A stretch of DNA of 64,000 nt from Denitratisoma oestradiolicum (GCF_902813185.1 NZ_LR778301.1:2728001-2792000), one strand, 5' to 3'; shown: positions 50,807 through 61,492, counted from the stretch's first letter. The notes: a model not told the origin generated them from the letters alone. A program made the numbers and translations.

Positions 50807-50850
50807 ATGCTAGCCAAAGGTTCAGGAGCGACACTGCGGCCGATTGTCGC
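50807..50850 (-). promoter_or_regulatory. Promoter candidate of the TonB receptor operon with RegA-like dyad
   Basis: The dyad GCGGCCGATTGTCGC (50836-50850), extended to ACTGCGGC/GTCGCAGT half-sites, lies 23 nt before a TAGCAT -10-like hexamer on the minus strand (50807-50812), which is 32 nt from the receptor start. The same -10 hexamer and spacing are found at oprC. Confidence 0.5.
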
Positions 50851-50909
50851 AGTCGAAGATAGGAGACTTGAGCCAATACCTGGCTAGGCAAGTTATCCTT
50901 CGTGCTGAG

Positions 50910-50927
50910 CCCGATGGAACCATCGGG
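50910..50927. other. 8-bp inverted repeat with two-base apex before the OYE gene
   Basis: CCCGATGG (50910-50917) and CCATCGGG (50920-50927) flank AA. No T-run follows. It lies 45 nt before the reductase start and could be an operator or a leader hairpin. Confidence 0.35.
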
Positions 50928-50971
50928 TAACACCCATATCGCAATCACAAAAATAATCCTGAGGAGAACCC

Positions 50972-52192
50972 ATGGCTACGATTCCGTCACCCTTTGATCC
51001 CCTGCAACTGGGCCCCATCACCCTGCGCAACCGCTTCATCAAGTCGGGCGCCAACGAGGGCATGGTGGTGGACGGCGCCCCCAGCAAGGCCCTGGTCAAG
51101 CATCACCGGGATCTGGCCGCAGGCGGCGTGGGCATGTCCACGGCAGCCTACGGCGCGGTCTCATCCATCGGTCGCACCCTGCCCAACCAGGTGTGGATTC
51201 GCCCGGACATCATTCCCGACCTCAAGGCCCTGGCCGATGCGGTCCATGCCGAAGGCGGCAAGATGTCCTACCAGCTCACCCATGGCGGCCTGTTCGTCAC
51301 CGGCATCAAGGTCCAGGGACGGCTGATGAGCGCCTGCAGCGGCTTCAACAAGGCGGGCTTGCTCTCCGGCAACTGGTGGAGCCGGGCCATGAACGAGGAC
51401 GACATGGCCCAGGTGATCGGCGAATTCGCCGCCGCCGCCCGGGTCTGCCGCGAAGCCGGGCTGGACGCCGTGGAGCTGCACATGGGCCATGGCTATCTGC
51501 TGAACCAGTTCCTCTCCCCCTTCAACAACAAGCGCCGGGACCAGTACGGCGGCAGCGCCGAGAACCGGGCCCGCTTTCCGGCTGCGGTCCTGGCGGCAGT
51601 GAAGGCCGCGGTGGGCAAGGACATGGCGGTGCTGGCCAAGATCAACGTCTCCGACGGCGTCAAGGGCGGCGCCACCGTGGAGGACGCCATCGTCACCGCC
51701 AACATCCTGGACCAGGCCGGTGCCGACATGCTGGTGCTTTCCGGCGGCCGCAACGTGGAATCCGGCGCCTTCATGTTCGGCAGCAATCACAACGTGGAGG
51801 AGATGGAAAAGGTGCTGGGCAAGAAGGCCAGCATCGCCTTCAAGCTGTCCCAGTTCGGCGCCCCCAAGGTGACTTTCAAGGAAATGTACTTCCTCGAATA
51901 CTCCCGCCAGATCCGCGCCGCGACGAAGGTGGCCCTGGGCTACCTGGGCGGCGCCAAATCCCTGGCCAATGCCCAGACGGCGATGCAGGACGGCTTCGAG
52001 GCGGTGGTGATGGCCCGGGCCCTGATCCACGACACCGGCCTGGTGAACAAGTTCAAGAGCGGCGAACTGACCCAGTCCGGCTGCACCAACTGCAACCGCT
52101 GCGTGCCCTACATCTACCACCCGGCCGGCACCTGGTGCGTGATGAACCCGCCCAACGACCCGGCCCTGAACCGGGTCCGGGCCGCCGCCTGA
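50972..52192 (+). CDS. NADH:flavin oxidoreductase (Old Yellow Enzyme family) with C-terminal Cys cluster
   Basis: A 406-aa FMN TIM-barrel. The family pattern is seen in LRNRFIKSGANEGM, the His pair/Tyr region of ELHMGHGYLLNQFLSPFNNKRRDQYGGSAENRARF and the phosphate-binding end GLVNKFKSG. Four cysteines near the end (C371, C374, C377, C389 in CTNCNRC...WC) resemble the iron-sulfur ligands of 2,4-dienoyl-CoA reductase/TMADH, but with one residue fewer between the second and third, and the C-terminal FAD/NAD domains of those enzymes are absent. A ribosome-binding site GAGGAG precedes the ATG. Substrate unknown. Confidence 0.88.
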   Translation: MATIPSPFDPLQLGPITLRNRFIKSGANEGMVVDGAPSKALVKHHRDLAAGGVGMSTAAYGAVSSIGRTLPNQVWIRPDIIPDLKALADAVHAEGGKMSYQLTHGGLFVTGIKVQGRLMSACSGFNKAGLLSGNWWSRAMNEDDMAQVIGEFAAAARVCREAGLDAVELHMGHGYLLNQFLSPFNNKRRDQYGGSAENRARFPAAVLAAVKAAVGKDMAVLAKINVSDGVKGGATVEDAIVTANILDQAGADMLVLSGGRNVESGAFMFGSNHNVEEMEKVLGKKASIAFKLSQFGAPKVTFKEMYFLEYSRQIRAATKVALGYLGGAKSLANAQTAMQDGFEAVVMARALIHDTGLVNKFKSGELTQSGCTNCNRCVPYIYHPAGTWCVMNPPNDPALNRVRAAA

Positions 52193-52277
52193 CGGCAGCA
52201 GCATCGGGGACGGGGGTTCCGGGGGCGGAGCGCCGTAGAATGCGCGGCTTCGCCCGTTGCCCGCCCTCCCCCGCCCC

Positions 52278-54191
52278 ATGCCCGCCATCGAACCTGCCGT
52301 ACTGGCCTTCACCGAGCACGGCACACCCTATTCGGCAAACTACGACGACATCTACCACGCCAGCGTCGGCGGCCTGGCCCAGGCCCGCCATGTGTTCCTG
52401 GCCGGCAACGGCCTGCCGCAGCGCTGGCAGGGGCGGGAGCGCTTCGTCATCCTGGAGACCGGCTTCGGCCAGGGGCTGAATTTTCTCGCCACCTGGGCAG
52501 CCTGGAAGGCGGACGAACAACGCTGTGGGTGGCTGCATTTCCTGTCGGTGGAAAAACATCCCTTCCGCCGCGAGGATCTGGCCCGACTGCATACCCACTA
52601 TCCCGAACTGTCACCCCTCGCCCACCAGTTGCAGGCCCACTGGCCGGAACTGACGGCAGGTTTCCACCGGCTGGAGTTCGAGGGGGGGCGGGTGGTGCTG
52701 ACCCTGGCCCTGGGGGATGCCCTGGAGGCCGTACCCCAGTTCGTTGCCGAACCCGATGCCCTTTACCTGGATGGGTTTTCTCCCACCCACAATGCCGAAC
52801 TCTGGTCACCCCGACTGCTGACGGAAATCGGACTGCTGTGCCGGCCCGGCACGACCCTGGCCACCTGGACCGTGGCCGGGCCGGTGCGCCAGGCCCTGGC
52901 GGCGGCCGGCTTCGTCCTGGAGAAGCGTCCCGGCCTGGCGCCCAAGCGGCAAATGCTGGCGGGGCGCTTCGGCTCCGGTGACGAAAGTATTCCCTCCACC
53001 ATCGAACGGCAGGCCATCGTGGTCGGCGCCGGTCTGGCCGGAGCCCTTTGCGCCGAGGCCCTGACGCGGCGCGGCTGGCGGGTGGATTTGTTCGAGCGCC
53101 GGGAGGCGCCGGCCATGGAAACCTCGGGCAACCTGACGGCGGTGATGCTGCCCATGCTGTCCCTGGACGACAACCGGGCCTCCCGCCTCAACCGGGCCTG
53201 CTATCTCCATGCCCTGCGCCAGGTGGCCCAGTGGCGGGCGGCCGGCGCGGAAATCGAGGGGGAGGCCTGCGGCGTGCTGCAGATTGCCCGCAACGAGGCC
53301 CATAGTCAGAAACAGCGGGAGATTCTCGCCCGTTGCGGCTTTCCGGAGAGTTATGTGCGCTTTGTCGAGCAGGACGAGGCCAGCGCCCTGGCGGGCCAGT
53401 CGGTGGCTGATGGCGGCTGGTGGTTCGGCGGCGGCGCCTGGTGGAATCCCCCCAGCCTGTGCCGGGCCGCCCTGGAGTTGGCAGGGCCAGGCCTGCAAAC
53501 TCATTTCGGCGTGGCAGTGGACGCCATCGAACCTCTGACCGACGGCGGCTGGCGGGTGCTGGACGCGGCGGGCCATAACCTGGCCGAGGCACCCCATCTG
53601 GTATTGGCCAGCGCCCATGATCTGCTGCGCCTGCCCCAAAGCGCTCACCTGCCTCTGTTCCGCTTCCGCGGCCAGGTCAGTCACCTGCCGGTAGGTTCGG
53701 CCCAGACCTTGCGTTCGGTGGTGTGCCGGGAGGGTTATGTGTCGCCGCCCCGACACGGACGGCTCTGCGTCGGCGCGAGCTTCCAGCGGGAGGGAGAACC
53801 CGGTCTTAGCGAGGCCGATCAGCAGGCCAACCGTGCCCGGCTATTGAGCATGCTGCCCGATTACGAGATTGAGGCTCCCCTGGCGACCTGGGAAGGCCGG
53901 GTAGGCTTTCGTCCCGTATCCCCGGACAAGCTGCCGATGCTGGGGCAACTGCACCATCCCGGCGCCCGGCCCCAGGGGCGGGATTTTTCGGCGGTGGAAC
54001 GATGGCCCGGACTCCATGTGGCTTCGGGCTACGGTGCCCGGGGCCTGGTGTGGTCGGTGCTGATGGCGGAATTGCTGGCCAGCCAGATCAACAGCGATCC
54101 CCTGCCCCTGGAGGCCCAGTTGGCGGCCACGGTGGACCCGGCCAGATTTCTACTGCGGCAGAAATTCGAGCCGGGTGGCGGCGAAGGCTAA
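52278..54191 (+). CDS. mnmC: Bifunctional tRNA 5-methylaminomethyl-2-thiouridine biosynthesis protein MnmC
   Basis: A 637-aa fusion. The N-terminal methyltransferase (about 1-240; FVILETGFGQGLNFL, YLDGFSPTHNAELWS) methylates nm5s2U; the C-terminal FAD oxidoreductase (AIVVGAGLAGALCAEAL, then GYGARGLVWS near the end) removes the carboxymethyl group of cmnm5s2U at tRNA wobble position 34. The ATG at 52278 matches the family start (IEPAVLAF...GTPYSANYDD). A TAGAAT -10-like hexamer is at 52234-52239. Confidence 0.95.
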   Translation: MPAIEPAVLAFTEHGTPYSANYDDIYHASVGGLAQARHVFLAGNGLPQRWQGRERFVILETGFGQGLNFLATWAAWKADEQRCGWLHFLSVEKHPFRREDLARLHTHYPELSPLAHQLQAHWPELTAGFHRLEFEGGRVVLTLALGDALEAVPQFVAEPDALYLDGFSPTHNAELWSPRLLTEIGLLCRPGTTLATWTVAGPVRQALAAAGFVLEKRPGLAPKRQMLAGRFGSGDESIPSTIERQAIVVGAGLAGALCAEALTRRGWRVDLFERREAPAMETSGNLTAVMLPMLSLDDNRASRLNRACYLHALRQVAQWRAAGAEIEGEACGVLQIARNEAHSQKQREILARCGFPESYVRFVEQDEASALAGQSVADGGWWFGGGAWWNPPSLCRAALELAGPGLQTHFGVAVDAIEPLTDGGWRVLDAAGHNLAEAPHLVLASAHDLLRLPQSAHLPLFRFRGQVSHLPVGSAQTLRSVVCREGYVSPPRHGRLCVGASFQREGEPGLSEADQQANRARLLSMLPDYEIEAPLATWEGRVGFRPVSPDKLPMLGQLHHPGARPQGRDFSAVERWPGLHVASGYGARGLVWSVLMAELLASQINSDPLPLEAQLAATVDPARFLLRQKFEPGGGEG

Positions 54192-54202
54192 ACCTTCACG
54201 GA

Positions 54203-54892
54203 CTAAACCACCGTCGCGCTGTCGGCGGATTCGCGCCGATAGTGCAGCAGGCGGCCCCGATAGGGACTGCCATCATCGAGAGGCATATCCAGCAGGGTCT
54301 CCGTCAGGTCGAAACCCAGCAGGGCCATGGCCCGGTGGAAGGCCCGGCGGTTGCTCCGGTTCGGATCGATGATCAGCACTTCGGCCCCGGCCGCCGCATG
54401 CAGTTGGAGGAATGCCGCCAGTTGCTCGGGATGATTGCGTTCGTAGAGCACATCGCTGCCGATGATCAGGTCGAACTCCCCCATGGCTGGGGCGGAGCGG
54501 CCCCAGTTGCCGACCCGGTACTCCAGGCCGACGAGATGATTCAGCAGCAGATTGGCACGAAGGAAGGGCTCGGTCAGAGGATGGCAGTCGCTGGCTGTGA
54601 TGTTTCCGCCACGGCGATGGATCACCAGACTGGGCAGCCCCAGACCGCAGCCAATCTCCAGCACCCGGCGATTGCCCAGGTCCCAGACCTGCATCAGATC
54701 GGCGAGCTTCTGGGACGATGGCCAGACTTGGCCGAACAGAGGCCAGCAGGCGGGGGAAATGCCGACGGCTTCGGCTTCACCGAAGGGATCGGCGTATTGC
54801 TGGCGATCCAGCAGGGATCTGATTTCCAGATCAGCCCCACCTGCCACCACCACCGTCTGGAGCTTCACTTCATAACCAGGCATGGCGGGCAT
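54203..54892 (-). CDS. Class I SAM-dependent methyltransferase of the METTL21/Nnt1-like group
   Basis: A 229-aa protein with motif I LEIGCGLGLPSLV, an acidic end of strand 2 (ASDCHPL) and motif IV-like FDLIIGSDVLYERNHPEQL. These resemble lysine methyltransferase-like proteins (METTL21, Nnt1) rather than DNA enzymes. The target is unknown. It starts 17 nt after the infA stop (ATG 54892 or 54883) and so is probably cotranscribed with infA. Confidence 0.82.
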   Translation of the reverse strand: MPAMPGYEVKLQTVVVAGGADLEIRSLLDRQQYADPFGEAEAVGISPACWPLFGQVWPSSQKLADLMQVWDLGNRRVLEIGCGLGLPSLVIHRRGGNITASDCHPLTEPFLRANLLLNHLVGLEYRVGNWGRSAPAMGEFDLIIGSDVLYERNHPEQLAAFLQLHAAAGAEVLIIDPNRSNRRAFHRAMALLGFDLTETLLDMPLDDGSPYRGRLLHYRRESADSATVV

Positions 54893-54909
54893 TCAGGGCA
54901 CAGTGGCGC

Positions 54910-55170
54910 TCAATGCCTGCGGCGGGGGGGGGCACCGCCGGGTGTGCGACCCTCGATATGCCGGAAGGTGATGCGTCCCTTGCTCAAGTCGTAGGGGGAC
55001 AGTTCCAGGGAAACCTTGTCGCCAGCGAGAATGCGGATGTGGTGCTTGCGCATCTTGCCTGCGGTATAAGCGATCAGCATGTGGCCGTTGTCGAGGATTA
55101 CGCGGAAACGGGAATCCGGCAGCACTTCATCCACCACGCCATTCATTTCGATAAGTTCTTCCTTGGCCAT
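54910..55170 (-). CDS. infA: Translation initiation factor IF-1
   Basis: An 86-aa OB-fold protein: [24 protein letters not shown], then [43 protein letters not shown]. It binds the 30S A site. Compared with the common 72-residue form it has a C-terminal extension of about 14 residues ([14 protein letters not shown]). Betaproteobacteria often have two infA genes, one in the ribosomal cluster; this lone copy next to a cold-shock gene may be the second. ATG 55170 is preceded by GGAGAGG. Confidence 0.95.
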   Translation of the reverse strand: MAKEELIEMNGVVDEVLPDSRFRVILDNGHMLIAYTAGKMRKHHIRILAGDKVSLELSPYDLSKGRITFRHIEGRTPGGAPPRRRH

Positions 55171-55198
55171 AGGCACCTCTCCAGGGGAAAGCAGGAAT

Positions 55199-55220
55199 AA
55201 AAAAACCCGGCAGCGCCGGG
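55199..55220 (-). terminator. Rho-independent terminator of the cold-shock gene
   Basis: CCCGGC/GCCGGG (55206-55211 with 55215-55220, loop AGC) is followed on the minus strand by seven T residues (55205-55199). It lies about 80 nt after the csp stop and 28 nt before the infA start, so infA needs its own start signal or readthrough. Confidence 0.87.
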
Positions 55221-55238
55221 CTTATCCGGTAGGGCCGG

Positions 55239-55293
55239 CCTGGGAAATCCCAGGCGACCCCTGACGGGCGTCAGACATGGCTCGCCATGTCTG
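55239..55293 (-). other. Array of short hairpins in the csp 3' untranslated region
   Basis: Three perfect stems lie in a row between the csp stop and its terminator: CAGACATGG/CCATGTCTG (55272-55293), TGAC/GTCA (55262-55271) and CCTGGG/CCCAGG (55239-55254). Together with the terminator stem this makes four hairpins in about 95 nt. They may protect the short mRNA from 3' exonucleases. Confidence 0.5.
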
Positions 55294-55300
55294 GAGCCTA

Positions 55301-55507
55301 TCAGTCCGCCGGACGGATGTTCGACGCCTGCTGGCCCTTGGGACCAGTGGTGATGTCGAAGCTAACGCGCTGACCTTCGGTCAGGGTCTTGAAACCCTGG
55401 CCTTGAATCGCGGAGAAATGGGCGAAGAGATCCTCGCCGCCGTTTTCGGGAGTGATGAAACCGAAACCCTTGGAATCGTTAAACCACTTCACGGTGCCTG
55501 TTGCCAT
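55301..55507 (-). CDS. Cold-shock family single-strand nucleic-acid binding protein
   Basis: A 68-aa OB-fold protein with RNP1 KGFGFIT and RNP2 LFAHFSAI, preceded by [12 protein letters not shown]. It binds single-stranded RNA/DNA and can melt RNA structure. The mRNA has a leader of about 140 nt from a recognisable promoter (55656-55684), a terminator-like hairpin in that leader and several hairpins downstream, the signs of post-transcriptional control known for this family. Whether it is cold-induced cannot be told. Confidence 0.96.
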   Translation of the reverse strand: MATGTVKWFNDSKGFGFITPENGGEDLFAHFSAIQGQGFKTLTEGQRVSFDITTGPKGQQASNIRPAD

Positions 55508-55522
55508 AATCTTGAATATCCT

Positions 55523-55549
55523 GAAAAAAAATAAAAGGGGCTTGCCCCT
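55523..55549 (-). promoter_or_regulatory. Attenuator-like hairpin in the csp leader
   Basis: On the minus strand AGGGGC/GCCCCT (complement of 55544-55549 and 55536-55541) is followed by a T-rich run TTTATTTTTTTT (55535-55523) only about 16-28 nt before the csp start codon. It has the shape of an intrinsic terminator inside the leader, so transcription may stop here unless antiterminated. Confidence 0.55.
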
Positions 55550-55655
55550 GAATGAGGGCGAAGGTCAAGACGGCAGGATCATGAAGGGAGGAATACCGCA
55601 GAAATGCGGATTCTGAACCAGACAACAACGGCACTACTTGAAGATCGCAGGCGGG

Positions 55656-55684
55656 ACTATGCACTGGATTGCCCCGCTTTGCAA
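55656..55684 (-). promoter_or_regulatory. Sigma-70 promoter of the csp gene
   Basis: On the minus strand TTGCAA (55679-55684) and CATAGT (complement of 55656-55661) are 17 nt apart. Transcription from here would give a leader of about 140 nt, as is usual for cold-shock genes. Confidence 0.6.
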
Positions 55685-55720
55685 ACATTTATTTTCGAAC
55701 CCTGTCGGTGGAGGTACCGG

Positions 55721-56335
55721 TTATTCGCCCACCACGTCCGCGCCCTTGGGAGGAGTGAAGCGGAACAACCCGGAACTGAAGGATGGATTGGGTTCGAAGC
55801 GGGAGAAGTGCAACGTCGTGGTCTGGCCGAAATTATCCTGAATCTCCATCGTCATGGGCAGCTTGTCCCTGAGGCCAATACGTACCTTCTGGAAACTGGC
55901 ATCCTGGGCCCGGGGCGTAGCCTCGACAAATTCCAGGCCACCGGCTGTGCCCCCTTCCTTCAGGTCGAAATTCCGTTCCAGGGTTTCCCCCGCCAATAAG
56001 GCCGCCGGGCTGGACCCCAGGGCCTGGCCCACTTTCTTGACAACGACTTGGTTCAGGTCCGGGTCGAAGCTCCAGAGCCGTTCGCCATCGCTGACCAGAA
56101 GCTGGACATAGGGTTTGTCATAGGACCAGCGGAACTTGCCCGGCCGCTGCATCAGAAAGCTGCCGGACGACTGCCGGGCCTTGCGCCCGGACTTGCCAAC
56201 CACGGTCTGGCTGAAACTGCCCTTGGCCGCCCGGGTTTCCCCCAGGAATGCATGCAGCTGATCCAGGCCGGAGGCCCCTGCCAGCAGGGGCAGGCCCCAG
56301 AGCGTTGCCAGGAGCTTGAAATGATGGATGCGCAT
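55721..56335 (-). CDS. lolA: Outer-membrane lipoprotein carrier protein LolA
   Basis: A 204-aa periplasmic chaperone (signal peptide of about 20 residues) with the half-barrel LolA pattern: AAKGSFSQTVV, GSFLMQRPGKFRWSYDKPYVQLLVSDGERLWSFDPDLNQVVVKK and the C-terminal FRFTPPKGADVV. It carries lipoproteins from LolCDE to LolB. It follows ftsK by 29 nt in the conserved ftsK-lolA order. Confidence 0.95.
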   Translation of the reverse strand: MRIHHFKLLATLWGLPLLAGASGLDQLHAFLGETRAAKGSFSQTVVGKSGRKARQSSGSFLMQRPGKFRWSYDKPYVQLLVSDGERLWSFDPDLNQVVVKKVGQALGSSPAALLAGETLERNFDLKEGGTAGGLEFVEATPRAQDASFQKVRIGLRDKLPMTMEIQDNFGQTTTLHFSRFEPNPSFSSGLFRFTPPKGADVVGE

Positions 56336-56364
56336 GCTGCGGATTGTACCGGGGAAGCAGCCCC

Positions 56365-58671
56365 CTACTCCGATTGCTCCGGCACCAGGACTTCGCGCCC
56401 CCCGGCGCCATTCATGGGCGATACCAGACCGGCATGTTCCATGGCTTCGATCAGGCGTGCAGCCCGGTTGTAGCCGATGCGCAGATGACGCTGGACCAGG
56501 GAGATGGATGGCCGCCGGGTCTTCAGCACCACTTCCACGGCCTGGTCGTACATGGGATCAGCCTCGGCATCGCCGGAGGAGTCGCCTCCCAGTCCGTCAG
56601 CCTCGGCCGCTGGCGCGGTAAGAATGTCATCGATATATTCAGGCACGCCCACCTTGCGCAGATGCTCCACCACCCGGTGCACTTCGTCGTCGGCAACGAA
56701 GGCGCCATGCACCCGGGCCGGGAGGCCGGTGCCAGGAGCGAGGAAAAGCATGTCCCCCTGTCCCAGCAAAGCCTCGGCACCCATCTGGTCGAGAATGGTG
56801 CGGGAGTCGATCTTGCTGCTGACCTGAAAAGCAATGCGAGTGGGAATGTTGGCCTTGATCAGGCCAGTAATAACGTCCACGCTGGGGCGCTGAGTAGCCA
56901 GAATCAGGTGGACGCCGGCAGCCCGGGCCTTCTGGGCCAGACGGGCGATCAGCTCCTCCACCTTCTTTCCCACCACCATCATCAGATCGGCCAACTCGTC
57001 GATCACCACCACGATATAGGGCATGGTTTTCAGGGGTTCGGGGGATTCCGGCACCAGAGGGAAGGGGTTGGGAATGTGCTGCCCGGCCTTCTCCGCCTCC
57101 CGAATCTTGGTGTTGAAGCCGGCCAGATTGCGCACTCCCATGGCCGACATCAGCTTGTAGCGCTTTTCCATCTCGCCCACGCACCAATGGAGCGCATTGG
57201 CGGCCTTGTTCATATCCGTGACCACCGGCGCCAGCAGGTGGGGGATGCCCTCGTAGATGGACAATTCCAGCATCTTGGGGTCCACCATGATCATCCGCAC
57301 GTCCTTGGGCTCGGACTTGTAGAGCAGGGACAGGATCATGGCGTTGATGCCCACGGACTTGCCGGAACCGGTAGTACCCGCCACCAGCAGATGGGGCATC
57401 TTGGCCAGGTCCACCACCACGGGCAAACCGCCGATGTCCTTGCCCAGGGCCATGGCCAGAGGCGAATGCAGGTTATGGTAGGCCTTGGAGCCAATGATCT
57501 CGGACAGGCGCACCGTCTGCCGCTTGGGATTGGGCAGTTCCAGGGCCATGCAGGACTTGCCCGGCACGGTCTCCACCACCCGCACACTGACCAGAGACAG
57601 GGAACGGGCCAGATCCTTGGCCAAACCGACGATCTGACTGCCCTTGATGCCGGTGGCGGGCTCGATCTCGTAACGGGTCACCACGGGACCCGGCAGGGCG
57701 GAGAGCACCTTCACCTCGACGCCGAAGTCGGCCAGCTTGCGCTCGATCAGGCGGGACGTGAATTCCAGGGTATCGGTGGCGGGCAGGTCATCTGGATTGT
57801 GGGAGGGCTCGTCCAGCAGATGCAGGGGAGGCAGCGCCTCGCCGGGGGCATCGAAGAACATCGGGGCCTGGCGCTCCTTCTCGGCCCGGGCCACGGCCTT
57901 GGGGGCCACCGGTACCTCCAGTTCCACGGTTTCGATCTTGATCGGCGGCGGCGGATTTTCTTCCACCCTCTTGCGCTGCACTTCCACCACAGCCTCCCGC
58001 TTCTCCGCCACCACCCGACCATAGCGACGGTCCTGCCAGGTCCGAGCCAGGCCCAGGGCACCCAGGCAGGCCTGTTCCAGCAGGGTGCCGACAACTTCCG
58101 CAAGGCGCAACCAGGACATGCCGGTAAATACGCTGAAGCCGACGCCACCGAGGGCAAGGAGAATCAGGGTACCGCCATTAAACCCCAGGAATCGAGCGGC
58201 ATAGCGGGCCACTTCATGCCCCAGCAAGCCGCCGGGACTGAAAGGCAGGGGCGTGGACAGGCTCCAGTAACGTATCGCCTCGACCCCACAACTGGCGGCC
58301 ATCAGTACGCCAAAGCCGGCGGCGGCGATCAACAGGGGGCGACGGTCTCCCACCGCCAGCCCCTCCAGGCGACGATAGCCCCAGGCCACGATGAGCAACA
58401 GGAAAAGTACCCACCACCAGGCCGAAAGCCCGAACAGATAGAACAGCAGGTCGGCCAGCCAGGCTCCCAGACGCCCTCCCGGATTGACTACCCCTCCCCC
58501 TGCTGCGGCATGGGACCATCCCGGATCGGCCCGATCGAAGCCCCACAGCACCAGACCGAGGTAAAAGCCCACCGCAGCCAGCAGCAACCAGCGGGCCTCA
58601 TTGACGAGGGCAACAATCTTTTCGGGCAGGGGCCGAGCCTCGGCCGGGCGCAGGGTATCGAGAACAGCCAT
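56365..58671 (-). CDS. ftsK: DNA translocase FtsK
   Basis: A 768-aa protein. About four N-terminal membrane helices (residues 27-190) anchor it at the septum; a short linker replaces the long one of E. coli. The RecA-like motor has Walker A GTTGSGKS (about 435-442) and Walker [15 protein letters not shown]. The C-terminal winged-helix gamma domain ([25 protein letters not shown]) reads KOPS sequences and touches XerD. It pumps the terminus region apart at division. A Crp-type gene is upstream across a terminator. Confidence 0.96.
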   Translation of the reverse strand: MAVLDTLRPAEARPLPEKIVALVNEARWLLLAAVGFYLGLVLWGFDRADPGWSHAAAGGGVVNPGGRLGAWLADLLFYLFGLSAWWWVLFLLLIVAWGYRRLEGLAVGDRRPLLIAAAGFGVLMAASCGVEAIRYWSLSTPLPFSPGGLLGHEVARYAARFLGFNGGTLILLALGGVGFSVFTGMSWLRLAEVVGTLLEQACLGALGLARTWQDRRYGRVVAEKREAVVEVQRKRVEENPPPPIKIETVELEVPVAPKAVARAEKERQAPMFFDAPGEALPPLHLLDEPSHNPDDLPATDTLEFTSRLIERKLADFGVEVKVLSALPGPVVTRYEIEPATGIKGSQIVGLAKDLARSLSLVSVRVVETVPGKSCMALELPNPKRQTVRLSEIIGSKAYHNLHSPLAMALGKDIGGLPVVVDLAKMPHLLVAGTTGSGKSVGINAMILSLLYKSEPKDVRMIMVDPKMLELSIYEGIPHLLAPVVTDMNKAANALHWCVGEMEKRYKLMSAMGVRNLAGFNTKIREAEKAGQHIPNPFPLVPESPEPLKTMPYIVVVIDELADLMMVVGKKVEELIARLAQKARAAGVHLILATQRPSVDVITGLIKANIPTRIAFQVSSKIDSRTILDQMGAEALLGQGDMLFLAPGTGLPARVHGAFVADDEVHRVVEHLRKVGVPEYIDDILTAPAAEADGLGGDSSGDAEADPMYDQAVEVVLKTRRPSISLVQRHLRIGYNRAARLIEAMEHAGLVSPMNGAGGREVLVPEQSE

Positions 58672-58721
58672 GGGGGGGATCCACCTAGAAGACGGTGTCG
58701 ATTATTGCGAGGGAACAGCGT

Positions 58722-58764
58722 AAAAAAGCCGGGAATATGGGCGGGAAGGGGGGTCTATCCCGGC
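58722..58764 (-). terminator. Probable terminator after the Crp-type gene
   Basis: On the minus strand GCCGGGA (58764-58758) pairs with TCCCGGC (58734-58728) and is followed by TTTTTT (58727-58722). The loop is long (23 nt) but GC-rich and may fold further. It separates the Crp-type gene from ftsK. Confidence 0.6.
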
Positions 58765-58788
58765 ATTCGTTCGGCAACGGCTACAGGG

Positions 58789-60518
<1,730 letters not shown>

Positions 60519-60537
60519 TCAGTATCCGGGGGCGGGA

Positions 60538-61113
60538 ATGAAGCGTCGTTCTCGCCCCTCCCGGGCAAAGACGAGGGAAGCTTCCCTTCCCGAGGAAGAG
60601 GCCACCCTGTTCCGCGAGGCCGTGGCCGACGCCATTCCCCTGGTACATGATCGGATCCACCACGAACCGCCGCCGCCCCCCGCCATTCCCCGCCAACGGC
60701 AACAGGACGAAGCGGCTGCTCTGTGGGAAACCCTTCATGGCCCTCCCCTGCTGGACCTTTATCTGGAAGGCGGCGACGAGGCTGCCTGGATCAGGTCCGG
60801 CCTGGCCCCCAGTGTGTTGCGGGACCTGCGACGGGGACGCTGGGTAGTCCAGGATCATCTGGACCTCCATGGCTGCAACCGGCACGAGGCTCGGCAACTA
60901 TTTTCCGAATTCCTCATGGCATGCATGAAACGGGGGCTACGCTGCGTGCGCATCGTGCATGGCAAGGGACTGGGTTCACCGGGGCGAGAACCTGTACTGA
61001 AAAACCTGACCCTGGGATGGCTGGCTCAGCGCAGGGAAGTGCTGGCCTTTTGCCAGGCCCGGGCTGCGGAAGGCGGTGCCGGCGCGGTAGTCGTACTACT
61101 GGCGGCGACCTGA
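60538..61113 (+). CDS. Smr-domain protein
   Basis: A 191-aa protein whose C-terminal half is a small MutS-related domain: LDLHGCNRHEARQLF, then VRIVHGKGLGSPG and a closing AGAVVVLL. The N-terminal part is charged and proline-rich (EPPPPPAIPRQRQQDEA) as in YdaL/SmrA-like stand-alone Smr proteins, which can nick DNA or RNA. ATG at 60538 follows trxB by 19 nt, so the pair may be cotranscribed. Substrate and pathway are not known here. Confidence 0.9.
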   Translation: MKRRSRPSRAKTREASLPEEEATLFREAVADAIPLVHDRIHHEPPPPPAIPRQRQQDEAAALWETLHGPPLLDLYLEGGDEAAWIRSGLAPSVLRDLRRGRWVVQDHLDLHGCNRHEARQLFSEFLMACMKRGLRCVRIVHGKGLGSPGREPVLKNLTLGWLAQRREVLAFCQARAAEGGAGAVVVLLAAT

Positions 61114-61140
61114 ACAAGGCCTCCGCCGAACAGACTGCGA

Positions 61141-61488
<348 letters not shown>

Positions 61489-61492
61489 CTAT

